Positions 6,724 to 14,227 are shown, numbered from the stretch's first letter. The stretch is DNA of 15,198 nt from UBA3818 sp051881895 (GCA_051881895.1 JBJEQT010000071.1:1-15198), one strand, 5' to 3'. Notes: a model not told the origin generated them from the sequence alone. Made by a program: numbers and translations.

Positions 6724-7806
6724 ATGAGCCAGTTAAACCGTACCCGTATTAACAATGTGCTGAAGAGGATGGAGCAGGCAGGCGTCGAGCAGATGATCGT
6801 CACCTCCCCCGTTTCCATTTTTTATCTGACTGGGGAGATGGTCCATCCCGGGGAGCGCTGCCTGGCGCTGTATTTGAACACCGACGGCACCGTAACGCTG
6901 GTGGTCAACCAGCTGCACAACTATATTAAGCTCGATGGGGCAAAGGTGGTCTTTTTCCATGATACCGAGGACCCGGTTGCAATCCTGGCCAAGGAAGTCA
7001 AGCCCGGCAAGCTGGGTGTGGACAAGGAATGGCCGGCCCGTTTCCTCATCCATATGATGGAATTGCGGCCCGACGCACCGGTAATGAACGGCTCGATTTT
7101 TGTGGATATGACCCGTATGATCAAGGATGCTGAGGAGCAGGAGAAACTGCGCAAGTCCTCTGCGATGAACGACCGGGTGGTGGCAAAATCCATCGAGGCG
7201 ATCCAGGAAGGGTTGTCCGAAGTAGATTTGGCGGAAAAGGTCAACGAATTCTTCGCGGCGGAGGGCGCGGCGGTTAAGAGCCTGTGCATCGTCGCCTATG
7301 GAAAATACTGCGCGATCCCGCATCATGGGCCGTCCAAGGAAGTATTCCTGCAGCCCGGCGACAACGTGCTGTTTGACATTGGCAAAAATCTGAATGGATA
7401 TTACAGCGATATGACCCGTACCGTCTGCTACAAATCGGCCACCGACCTGCAGAAGAAGATCTATGATCTGGTGCTGGAGGCCAATATGGCGGCCATCGCG
7501 GCGGTAAAACCCGGCGTGCGGGCCTGCGATGTGGACGCGGCGGCGCGGAATGTCATTGCCAAAGCGGGCTACGGCGAGTATTTTACTCACCGCACCGGCC
7601 ATAATATCGGCATTGAGGTCCATGAGTGGCCGGACATCGGTTCCACCAACGAAATGCCGCTGGTTCCCGGTATGTGCTTTTCCATCGAGCCCGGTATTTA
7701 TCTGCCGGATTCGGTTGGTGTGCGGATCGAGGACCTGGTCATCGTAACCGAAAACGGCTGCGAAGTGCTCAATCATTACACCAAGGACTTCCAGATCGTC
7801 GGTTAA
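6724..7806 (+). CDS. M24-family Xaa-Pro peptidase (aminopeptidase P / prolidase type)
   Basis: A 360-residue cytoplasmic metallopeptidase of the pita-bread fold that cleaves bonds next to proline. The N-terminal creatinase-like domain covers about residues 1-135. The C-terminal catalytic domain has all five dinuclear-metal ligands: Asp218 (LFDIG), Asp229 (YSDMTRT), His293 (HRTGHNIG), Glu322 (SIEPGIY) and Glu336 (VRIEDLV). The conserved substrate-site histidine of EVHEWP is also present. Sequence does not separate X-Pro aminopeptidase from X-Pro dipeptidase. An in-frame ATG at 6706 lacks a ribosome site, while AGGAGAG sits 6-7 bases before the ATG at 6724, so I use MSQLNRT. It has its own promoter and is followed by a strong terminator at 7906. 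Confidence 0.95.
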   Translation: MSQLNRTRINNVLKRMEQAGVEQMIVTSPVSIFYLTGEMVHPGERCLALYLNTDGTVTLVVNQLHNYIKLDGAKVVFFHDTEDPVAILAKEVKPGKLGVDKEWPARFLIHMMELRPDAPVMNGSIFVDMTRMIKDAEEQEKLRKSSAMNDRVVAKSIEAIQEGLSEVDLAEKVNEFFAAEGAAVKSLCIVAYGKYCAIPHHGPSKEVFLQPGDNVLFDIGKNLNGYYSDMTRTVCYKSATDLQKKIYDLVLEANMAAIAAVKPGVRACDVDAAARNVIAKAGYGEYFTHRTGHNIGIEVHEWPDIGSTNEMPLVPGMCFSIEPGIYLPDSVGVRIEDLVIVTENGCEVLNHYTKDFQIVG

Positions 7807-7905
7807 CTGCTGGTAGTGACGAGACCGGAAGAGCCGCCGATTTTCTGTAAAAAAGCCCCCGCTGTGCGCCTTTTGGCAGCCGGCCGGAATATCAAACGGC
7901 AGCAG

Positions 7906-7944
7906 TGCCCGCAGGAGATTTTGCCGCTCCTGCGGGCATTCTTT
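7906..7944 (+). terminator. Rho-independent terminator after M24 peptidase
   Basis: A perfect 12-bp stem, TGCCCGCAGGAG (7906-7917) with CTCCTGCGGGCA (7927-7938), a 9-base loop, then TTCTTTG. It is about 100 bases beyond the peptidase stop and ends just before the next promoter. Nothing else is seen between 7807 and 7905. Confidence 0.8.
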
Positions 7945-7966
7945 GTCGATATTCGCGGTTTTTGGC

Positions 7967-7995
7967 TTTACAGCGGAGTAACGGTATATTATACT
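7967..7995 (+). promoter_or_regulatory. Promoter (TTTACA-17-TATACT)
   Basis: The -35 box TTTACA (7967-7972) and -10 box TATACT (7990-7995) are separated by 17 bases, about 30 bases before the start codon of the membrane-anchored protein gene. Confidence 0.75.
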
Positions 7996-8027
7996 GAAAA
8001 AAGAAGCAATCGAAAGGGCGGCGGCAA

Positions 8028-8810
8028 ATGGAGCAGGATACCGTAAAAATCGTAAAGCGAACCGTTGGATTGCTGCTGCTTTTGGTATTGGCGGCAGGCA
8101 TTGCCGGCGTACTGCTGTGGCGTTTTGGCAGCCCGTGGGGAGCGTCCGGCGCGCAGAAAGACATCCAGGATTATGTGGGGCAGACCTATTCCGGCCGGAA
8201 CCTGAAGGTGGGCCGGGTGTCTTATAACCTTGCTACCCGTGGGTATCAGGCGCGGGTGGAAAGCGAAACAAGAGAAGATGTGTTTTTTACCGTATCGGCG
8301 AAAGACGGCGAAATCCTCTCGGACAGCTATGAAGCGGACGTGGAGCAAAAGGGAAATACCGTCCGCCGGCTGGAAGAGACCTATACCGAATTGGTCCGAA
8401 AACAGCTGGAAGAAGCGGCATTGTCTGTCCCGGTGCAGGCGTCCGTCCATCTGGACAGCGCGAGCGTCGGAGCGGTGCGGCTTGGAATGGCGTTTTCCAT
8501 GGGAAATGCGCTGCAATACAACCTGATGCTGGAGGGCACAGCCGATGATCCTTCGCCGGAGGCGGCGGCCCGGCTTTTGGAAGAAGTTTATGCCCGGATG
8601 GACACGGCGGGATACGGGTTCTCTTTTTACGGGGTCCAGCTGGAAAACGATGGGGCGTCGGTTACGGCTGCGCAGGTGACGCCGGCGCAGATCAAAGGCG
8701 GAAATCTGGCGCGAATCTTTCAGTTGGCGCTGGAGGGGGACACGGAAAGCGGCGTATATCTTGTCACGCGCGGGCCGGAAAAAGCACAGGAAGAATCGGC
8801 CGGAGAATAA
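8028..8810 (+). CDS. Single-pass membrane-anchored protein, unknown function
   Basis: A 260-residue protein. A short basic N-terminus (VKIVKR) is followed by one hydrophobic helix (about residues 12-32). About 225 residues follow, predicted to face outside the cell. The first part (about 40-105: IQDYVGQTYSGRNLKVGRVSYN, then a strand-rich stretch ending DGEILSDSYEA) resembles the small extracytoplasmic fold of YfjL-like or PepSY-like proteins, in which a tyrosine-rich strand pair precedes an acidic turn. The rest is mixed helix and strand without a recognised motif. No catalytic residues stand out. The ribosome site is weak (AAGGGCGGCGG, about 4 bases before ATG). It forms its own transcription unit with a promoter just upstream and a terminator just downstream. 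Confidence 0.8.
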   Translation: MEQDTVKIVKRTVGLLLLLVLAAGIAGVLLWRFGSPWGASGAQKDIQDYVGQTYSGRNLKVGRVSYNLATRGYQARVESETREDVFFTVSAKDGEILSDSYEADVEQKGNTVRRLEETYTELVRKQLEEAALSVPVQASVHLDSASVGAVRLGMAFSMGNALQYNLMLEGTADDPSPEAAARLLEEVYARMDTAGYGFSFYGVQLENDGASVTAAQVTPAQIKGGNLARIFQLALEGDTESGVYLVTRGPEKAQEESAGE

Positions 8811-8830
8811 AATAGGGTAAAAGCATGGCA

Positions 8831-8857
8831 GGCGGATCGGAAACGGTCCGCTTTTTG
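8831..8857 (+). terminator. Rho-independent terminator
   Basis: GCGGATC (8832-8838) pairs with GGTCCGC (8845-8851, one G-T pair) around GGAAAC, followed by five T. It closes the single-gene unit of the membrane-anchored protein. Confidence 0.85.
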
Positions 8858-8910
8858 ATTGCAAAAAAAAAGATAATTTGCAGGAAATGCCGCGATCAAC
8901 TACTTTTTAC

Positions 8911-8939
8911 TTGCGCGCCGTGTAAAATTCATGTAAAAT
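8911..8939 (+). promoter_or_regulatory. Possible promoter of Na/Pi cotransporter gene (TTGCGC-17-TAAAAT)
   Basis: The -35-like TTGCGC and -10 TAAAAT are 17 bases apart. An alternative -10, TTGAAT at 8945-8950, would fit an activator-dependent promoter in which the repeats at 8921-8938 replace the -35 box. I cannot choose between them. Confidence 0.45.
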
Positions 8940-8949
8940 AATTGTTGAA
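8921..8949 (+). promoter_or_regulatory. Candidate Pho box (11-bp-phased TGTAAAA repeats)
   Basis: TGTAAAA occurs at 8921 and 8932, with a degenerate third copy TGTTGAA at 8943, each exactly 11 bases from the last. Read on the other strand these are TTTTACA repeats with the spacing of PhoP boxes in Bacillus; read forward they resemble the PhoB box. The downstream gene is a phosphate cotransporter, which makes phosphate control plausible. Confidence 0.5.
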
Positions 8950-8991
8950 TAAAGAAAAGAAACGAATAAGAAATGTATAGGAGTGATTCGT

Positions 8992-10758
8992 TTGACAGTG
9001 ATGTCTGTCATTACCCTCTGCGGAGGGATCGGGCTGTTTTTGTATGGGATGAAGCTGTTGAGCTCGTCTTTGGAGCGCATTGCCGGTGCGGGGCTGGAAA
9101 AAACCCTGGAAAAGCTTACCAGCAATCGCTTAAAAGGGGTCGCGCTGGGCGCGGTTGTCACAGCGGCAATTCAAAGTTCCGCTGCTACAGCGATCATGGC
9201 TGTGGGGTTTGTTAATGCTGGGATCATGAAATTGGTCCAGGCGGTACCTGTCATCCTGGGCGCCAATATCGGTACCACGGTAACCGGTCAGATTTTGCGA
9301 TTGGGCGATATTTCCAATGATAATATTTTTTTAATGTTGCTGAAGCCGGCTTCTTTCGCGCCGTTATGTATTGCGGTGGGTGCGGCGATTCTTCTGGTGT
9401 CTAAGAAAAAACGGACCAAGGATATCGCCTCGATTTTGATTGGCTTCGGCATTTTATTTGTGGGAATGACCACAATGGAGAACACCCTTGCTCCGTTAAA
9501 AGATTCCGAGTCGTTTCAGCGGATTTTCTTTTTGTTTAAGAATCCGCTGCTGGGCGTGGCGGTAGGTGCGCTGATCACGGCGATCCTGCAGAGCTCTTCG
9601 GCGTCGGTAGGCGTTCTGCAGGCGATTTCTTCCACCGGTACGGTTACTTTCTCCATGGCGGCCCCGATCATCATGGGGCAGAATATCGGCAAATGCGTAA
9701 CCGTATTGATCGCCAGCATCGGCACCAGCAAAAAAGCCAAACGCGCGGTTTACATTGACCTGATTGTCAACATGCTGGGCGCGGCATTCTTTTTGGTTGT
9801 GGTATATGGGTATCAGGCCCTGGTGGGATTCCCCTTTTGGGACAATGTTGTGAACCGCGGAAATATCGCGGATTTCCATTCGCTTTTCAATATTGTCACC
9901 TGTGTTTTGGTGTTCCCCTTTACCAACCAGCTGATCAAATTCTCCCGTCGGTTGGTGAAAGACGGAGAAGCCTCCAAAATCGAGGAGGGGCTGGCAGCGC
10001 TCAACGATATTTTCCTCAACACGCCCTCTGTAGCCTTGGAGCAATGTAAAAAGGCAATTCTGAGCATGGGCGAGACCGTGCAGGAGAATTTCGAAATCGC
10101 AGTGGGATTGTTTGAAAAGTACGACGAGAAGAAAGTGCAGAAGCTGGAGGAAAACGAAAAGTTTTTGGACCGGACAGAATCGGTCATGGTAGAGTACCTT
10201 TTAAAAATCACCGCCAAGGACATCAGTATTCCGGACAGCCGTTTGGCCACCGAAATTATGCACTCGGTCAGCGACTTTGAGAAAATCGGCGACTATTGCG
10301 GCCATCTGGCGGAGGAAGCGGAGCGGCACAGCGAGCAAAACGTGACTTTTTCTGCTGACGGCCAGCGGGAATTTACCTATGCGACAGAAGCGGTGCGGGC
10401 GATTATCGGCATGACCGTGCAGGCTTACGCGGAAGAAAACGCGGTGATCGCCGCGCGGGTGGAACCGTTGGAGGAAACGGTGGACCTGATGGAAGAAACC
10501 TTGAAAAACAAGCACATCGAACGGCTGCAAAGCGGTACCTGCAGCACAAAAAGCGGCATTTCCTTTGTAGAAGTGCTCAATGCCATGGACCGAATCGCCA
10601 GCCATTGCGCCAACATCGCTTTGCATTTGACCCAGCGGCTGAGCAGCGACAGCTTTGACGCCCATGCTCATCTGCGCAATTCCCACGACGGGGTGCCGGA
10701 CGAATACAAAGCGCTGTGCCATTATTACGAATCGCAGTATCTGGAACCGATTAAATAG
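8992..10758 (+). CDS. Na+/phosphate cotransporter with C-terminal PhoU-like domain
   Basis: A protein of about 588 residues in the NptA/YjbB group, related to SLC34 sodium-phosphate carriers. The membrane part (about 1-315) has the family's two inverted repeats, each with a QSS signature: IQSSAATA (Gln61) and LQSSSASVG (Gln200). Each is followed by a GANIG or GQNIG loop (GANIGTTVT, GQNIGKCVT). The rest (about 340-555) is helical, with ENEKFLDRTE and SDFEKIGDY, as in PhoU-like domains that modulate phosphate transport. The frame is open from GTG 8983, but AGGAG (8979-8983) overlaps that codon. It stands 8 bases before TTG 8992 and 17 before ATG 9001, so I choose the TTG. It is a single-gene unit with its own terminator and a possible Pho box upstream. 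Confidence 0.94.
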   Translation: MTVMSVITLCGGIGLFLYGMKLLSSSLERIAGAGLEKTLEKLTSNRLKGVALGAVVTAAIQSSAATAIMAVGFVNAGIMKLVQAVPVILGANIGTTVTGQILRLGDISNDNIFLMLLKPASFAPLCIAVGAAILLVSKKKRTKDIASILIGFGILFVGMTTMENTLAPLKDSESFQRIFFLFKNPLLGVAVGALITAILQSSSASVGVLQAISSTGTVTFSMAAPIIMGQNIGKCVTVLIASIGTSKKAKRAVYIDLIVNMLGAAFFLVVVYGYQALVGFPFWDNVVNRGNIADFHSLFNIVTCVLVFPFTNQLIKFSRRLVKDGEASKIEEGLAALNDIFLNTPSVALEQCKKAILSMGETVQENFEIAVGLFEKYDEKKVQKLEENEKFLDRTESVMVEYLLKITAKDISIPDSRLATEIMHSVSDFEKIGDYCGHLAEEAERHSEQNVTFSADGQREFTYATEAVRAIIGMTVQAYAEENAVIAARVEPLEETVDLMEETLKNKHIERLQSGTCSTKSGISFVEVLNAMDRIASHCANIALHLTQRLSSDSFDAHAHLRNSHDGVPDEYKALCHYYESQYLEPIK

Positions 10759-10777
10759 TTCGGAAAAGGGAAGACCC

Positions 10778-10815
10778 AAAAGCCGCCTTTGGCAATGGCC
10801 AAAGGCGGCTTTTTT
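10778..10815 (+). terminator. Strong rho-independent terminator
   Basis: AGCCGCCTTTGGC (10781-10793) pairs perfectly with GCCAAAGGCGGCT (10798-10810) around AATG, with an A-run before it and six T at the end. It separates the cotransporter gene from the BlaI operon. Confidence 0.95.
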
Positions 10816-10879
10816 GCGCGGGGCTCCCCGTATTTAGGCGGCGGCAGACGCAGAATGCCGTGTGGAGAAACAGAAAAGC

Positions 10880-10908
10880 TTGACAAATGATGACTACAGG
10901 TGTAGACT
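10880..10908 (+). promoter_or_regulatory. Promoter of the blaI-M56 operon (TTGACA-17-TAGACT)
   Basis: A perfect -35 TTGACA (10880-10885) and a -10 TAGACT (10903-10908) with a 17-base spacer. The first operator covers the end of the spacer and the start of the -10 box, the layout expected for repression by a BlaI-type protein. Confidence 0.85.
10894..10905. promoter_or_regulatory. BlaI-type operator O1 (CTACAGGTGTAG)
   Basis: A dyad TACA-GG-TGTA with flanking C/G, matching the TACAnnTGTA core bound by BlaI/MecI repressors. It overlaps the promoter. Confidence 0.8.
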
Positions 10909-10916
10909 GAATTTAA

Positions 10917-10930
10917 ACTACAAATGTAGT
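10917..10930. promoter_or_regulatory. BlaI-type operator O2 (ACTACAAATGTAGT)
   Basis: A second, longer TACAnnTGTA dyad just downstream of the start point, centred 24 bases from the first. The pair explains self-repression of the operon. Confidence 0.8.
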
Positions 10931-10947
10931 CAACATGGAGGGATGGT

Positions 10948-11313
10948 ATGAAACAGATAAAAATTTCCGATGCGGAATTGGTATTGATGGAGCGCATATG
11001 GGCCAAGGATGGCATTCGGGCGGCGCAGCTGGTCCAGCTGGAGAAAGAAGAGATGGGCTGGAGCCGGAACACGACCTACACGCTGCTGACCCGCATGGTG
11101 GAAAAAGGGATCATCCGGCGGGATGAACCGGGGTTTTGCTGCACGGCGTTGGTCAGCAAAGAACAGGTGCGCGCCGGTCAGACCCATACGCTGATCGAGA
11201 AGCTGTATGAAGGGTCCCGGCAGATGTTTTTGGCATCGTTTTTAAAAAGCGAAAAAATTTCCGCAAAAGAGCTGGAAGAAATTCGCCGAATGATCGAGGA
11301 GGATGAGAAATGA
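10948..11313 (+). CDS. BlaI/MecI/CopY-family transcriptional repressor
   Basis: A 121-residue protein with the family's N-terminal winged helix-turn-helix (about residues 5-75: ISDAELVLMERIW, and the recognition region WSRNTTYTLLTRMVEKGII). A C-terminal helical dimerisation and cleavage region follows (SRQMFLASFLKSEKISAKELEE). Proteins of this family bind TACAnnTGTA dyads as dimers and are inactivated by proteolysis when the partner M56 membrane peptidase is triggered. Two such dyads lie in its own promoter. GGAGG sits 6-7 bases before the ATG. The gene overlaps the M56 gene by 4 bases (ATGA), so the two are translationally coupled. I give no gene symbol because the inducer is not a beta-lactam as far as the sequence shows. 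Confidence 0.93.
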   Translation: MKQIKISDAELVLMERIWAKDGIRAAQLVQLEKEEMGWSRNTTYTLLTRMVEKGIIRRDEPGFCCTALVSKEQVRAGQTHTLIEKLYEGSRQMFLASFLKSEKISAKELEEIRRMIEEDEK

Positions 11314-14081
11314 CCGGCCTGTTTGCCACGGTTTTGAATATGAGTCTGATAGCGTCTTTAACCGCTTTGGTGGTCCTTTTGATCCGCTGGTGTTTGAAAG
11401 GGCGCGCGCCCCGCTGGATCAGCTATGCACTATGGGCGGTCGTGCTGATCCGGCTGCTGGTGCCGGTATCTGTTTCTTCCCCGGTGAGCCTGTTTTCCCT
11501 GGTTCCCTCCCAGAGTACGGATGTGGTAGGGCAAAGCGGCCGGCTGTCCCGGTTGGATGTTACCGGCAGCGCACCGGCACGAATCCCGGTTTCCGATCGG
11601 GTAGGGCAGGACGGTTCAGGAGAGGCAAAAGGGGACGAAGGGCAGTTCTTGGGCCAGTATGATGAGGAAAAAACCGCGGAAGAACCAAGTACGCCATCTG
11701 CCGCGGCAGGATGGCCCGGTTGGAGGATGGCCGCGGCCGTTGTCTGGATTTGCGGCGCCTCGGCGTTGGGGGCCTTTTTAACACTGCACTACCTTTTTTC
11801 GGCCGCCCGTCTGCGCCGGCTTCGCGTGCTGCCGGAAAACGATAAAATCCGCAGGGCCGGCCAGCTTCTTCCGCTGCGGCGAAAGGTGCGGATTTCCAAA
11901 AGCCGCATGTTTGCCACACCGGTGGTGTTTGGCCTGTTTCGGCCGCGCATCGTCCTGCCTTGGGGGTTTGACTGGGAGGATACGGCGGCACAGCACATTC
12001 TGCTGCATGAGAGGGTACATATCAGCCGGTGGGACAACCTGGCGAAGATTGCCGCAACGGCAGCGGCCTGTATCCACTGGTTTAATCCTCTGGTCTGGCT
12101 GTGCTTTCGGCTGAGTTCTGACGACATGGAGGCCTCCTGCGACGAGCGGGTACTGAAAATTCTGGGCGAAGACAGCCGCAAAGATTATGCGAAAAGCCTT
12201 TTGTCCATGGCCCAATCGCAGAACCGCAGGATGGGCGTCATGCCCTTTTTGGCTTTTGGCGAGAGCAATTTGAAACAGCGGGTAGGAAATATTTTGAAAT
12301 ACCATAAGAAAACGCTGCTATCGGTGACGGCGGTTTTCCTGGCGGTTCTGCTGGTGGGATGTTCGCTGTTGACCAATCCGTCGGCTCCGGCCGTTCCATC
12401 TGCCGGGGATAACGAACAGGATACCTCCCAAAGCGAAGGGAAATCGGAGCCGGAAGAGCAGCAGGAACCGGGGATTGCGGTGAAAGATCCGGAAAAGACG
12501 ACACTGTATCTTCTTTCTTCCGATACGATTCATGCGGCAAATGAAGATCCGGAATCGTTTTACTTTCCGCTGCTCCGTCCGGGCGTAAGCCAGATCACCG
12601 CTTCCTGGCTGCAGGAGCAGCTGAGCCGGCAATCGGCGGGGTCAAGCATGGTGCTTTTGACCTTGGATGGCCTGGAAGCGGAAAACGGAGTGGCAACGGT
12701 ATCCTTGCTGGCGGATGAAAAGCTGGAGATCGCAAAAGAAAATGAAAGCGTCGATTTGTACCTGTCCTCGGTCGCGATGACGCTTTTGCAAAACTGCGAG
12801 CTTGACGCAGTGCACTTTCTTGCGGGAGGAGAACCGCTTTTAGGAGGCGCAGACGGCGAATATACGCCGGCGCAGCTGATCACGCCCCCGATGAGCCAGG
12901 AGCAGATTCTGGCGTTGTATGATACAGTGACGTTGGAACAGCTGCAGAAGAATCTGGGAACAGCCACGGACCGGACCGCCAACCCCATCGACCGGTGGGA
13001 TTTGAAAGGCGATGCCAAGGCCAAAGAGATTCTGGATACGATCTACGACGCAACCATCTGGAACAATGTGCCGGAACGGGACTTTGATTCCATCGAAGAC
13101 GCCCCCAATTCCTTTTTGCTCAATGCCGCATACAACCAGGCGCCGTATATTTACTGGTATCAGGACGGTACGGAACCCAACACCATTGCGGATTTTGCGG
13201 TGCTGACCCCGATGGTGCACGATTCCCAGTGCATCCCTCAGCGGATTGTGGACGAAACGGCGCGGCGGATGTTTGGCGATACCGTGCAGATTGTTCCCCA
13301 AAATCCGAGATATGGCTACTACCGGGAATACGCTATGGCCTACACGCCTTACCATATGGGAGGCTGGTATCCCGATATTTTTCTTCTGGATTGTGTCGAG
13401 CGGGGGGACACGGTGGAGGCTTTTGTTGCCTACGGGCGGTTGTTTGGCAGCGCGGGTGATGGCATGAAGACGCTGACCGATATGGATGAGGAACAGTCGA
13501 TCCGAAACCGGGAGCAGCGGCACAGCTTTACGCTGCAGAAAACGGCCGATGGCTACCGTATTACCGGCTACCATGCGGTAGATACCCAACGGGATATGAT
13601 TTCCCGCGCGCCCTCGTATTATGCGTATACGGCTATCTGCGGCGGACTGGCTTTCTTCGACTGGGACGGCGCGCAAAACCTGACGCCCGATCAATTGTAT
13701 CGCTGGTTTATAGCCGGATACAGCCCCGGCGTCAATGATGAACAGGTCAGCGCCAATGTCGCGGAGCGATATTTTTACGCTTATACCGGATACCATCCCC
13801 AAAATCCGGAGGTCCTGCGCCAATCCCAGTATTACGATGAAGAAGAGCAGGCTTACCGGGTTCAGGACGTGGAAGGCGTTATTGGCGCACTGGATTACAG
13901 CAGGCAATACTGGTGCGTTTACGACCAGGTGTCCTATCAGGATGAAGACACGGCGTTGGTGCCGGTGAAGGTTTATGCAGATCAAGAACGCTCCCTCCTG
14001 TTGGCGGACGGCGTGATGAAAATGAAATACCAGGAGGACCCCAGCGCTCCCTGGATCGCGGACGGCTTTACTTCCAACTAG
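11310..14081 (+). CDS. M56 (BlaR1/MecR1-type) membrane peptidase with GerM-like and unknown C-terminal domains
   Basis: A 923-residue protein. The N-terminal part matches M56 sensor-transducers: helices at about 5-28 and 38-56, a linker, a helix at about 141-165, and a cytoplasmic zinc-peptidase domain. That domain carries HERVH (233-237) and the downstream ligand Glu274 in DDMEASCDE. A last helix at about 330-350 exports the remaining 570 residues. There is no penicillin-binding domain (no SxxK/SxN/KTG set seen). Residues about 395-528, beginning TTLYLLSSD, resemble a GerMN domain. The final 350 residues are aromatic-rich and unrecognised; they may be two related modules, ending GYRITGY and PWIADGF. 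Likely role: sense an extracytoplasmic signal and cleave the BlaI-type repressor encoded just upstream. AGGAGG lies 7 bases before the ATG. Confidence 0.88.
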   Translation: MTGLFATVLNMSLIASLTALVVLLIRWCLKGRAPRWISYALWAVVLIRLLVPVSVSSPVSLFSLVPSQSTDVVGQSGRLSRLDVTGSAPARIPVSDRVGQDGSGEAKGDEGQFLGQYDEEKTAEEPSTPSAAAGWPGWRMAAAVVWICGASALGAFLTLHYLFSAARLRRLRVLPENDKIRRAGQLLPLRRKVRISKSRMFATPVVFGLFRPRIVLPWGFDWEDTAAQHILLHERVHISRWDNLAKIAATAAACIHWFNPLVWLCFRLSSDDMEASCDERVLKILGEDSRKDYAKSLLSMAQSQNRRMGVMPFLAFGESNLKQRVGNILKYHKKTLLSVTAVFLAVLLVGCSLLTNPSAPAVPSAGDNEQDTSQSEGKSEPEEQQEPGIAVKDPEKTTLYLLSSDTIHAANEDPESFYFPLLRPGVSQITASWLQEQLSRQSAGSSMVLLTLDGLEAENGVATVSLLADEKLEIAKENESVDLYLSSVAMTLLQNCELDAVHFLAGGEPLLGGADGEYTPAQLITPPMSQEQILALYDTVTLEQLQKNLGTATDRTANPIDRWDLKGDAKAKEILDTIYDATIWNNVPERDFDSIEDAPNSFLLNAAYNQAPYIYWYQDGTEPNTIADFAVLTPMVHDSQCIPQRIVDETARRMFGDTVQIVPQNPRYGYYREYAMAYTPYHMGGWYPDIFLLDCVERGDTVEAFVAYGRLFGSAGDGMKTLTDMDEEQSIRNREQRHSFTLQKTADGYRITGYHAVDTQRDMISRAPSYYAYTAICGGLAFFDWDGAQNLTPDQLYRWFIAGYSPGVNDEQVSANVAERYFYAYTGYHPQNPEVLRQSQYYDEEEQAYRVQDVEGVIGALDYSRQYWCVYDQVSYQDEDTALVPVKVYADQERSLLLADGVMKMKYQEDPSAPWIADGFTSN

Positions 14082-14106
14082 CCGGACGATTGAGAGGGAG
14101 CAGGGC

Positions 14107-14146
14107 GATGCGCTTTGCAAAAGCCCCCTTGACCGCAAAGCGCATC
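14107..14146. repeat. 12-bp perfect inverted repeat
   Basis: GATGCGCTTTGC (14107-14118) and GCAAAGCGCATC (14135-14146) are exact reverse complements around a 16-base loop. It lies just after the M56 gene with no T-run behind it. It may protect the mRNA 3' end or be a decayed terminator; a proper terminator follows 30 bases on. Confidence 0.65.
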
Positions 14147-14173
14147 CAATCAGCCGCACGATCGGGTGTCCTG

Positions 14174-14213
14174 TAAAAAAAGCCGCGGGACTTTTTGGTC
14201 CCACGGCTTTTTG
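14174..14213. terminator. Bidirectional terminator between convergent genes
   Basis: AGCCG-C-GGGAC (14181-14191) pairs with GTCCC-A-CGGCT (14198-14208), with one mismatch. An A-run precedes it and a T-run follows, so it can stop both the M56 gene (plus) and the nucleosidase gene (minus). Confidence 0.9.
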
Positions 14214-14227
14214 AATGCCCGGTTTGA

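Noticed and set aside
6733..7776. A 347-codon open frame on the minus strand opposite the M24 peptidase gene
   Set aside because: The plus-strand gene has all metal ligands; the minus-strand translation is rich in His/Gln/Arg with no recognisable domain. It is a shadow.
12357..12365. Lipobox-like LVGC at residues 348-351 of the M56 protein, suggesting an M56-lipoprotein fusion
   Set aside because: This segment corresponds to the last membrane helix of ordinary clostridial M56 proteins, which often end in a similar Cys-x-Leu-Thr-Asn pattern; it is not an N-terminal signal peptide.
12840..14204. A 454-codon open frame on the minus strand opposite the 3' part of the M56 gene
   Set aside because: The plus strand continues one uninterrupted frame with ribosome site, promoter and operator. 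The minus frame crosses the bidirectional terminator and has no motif.
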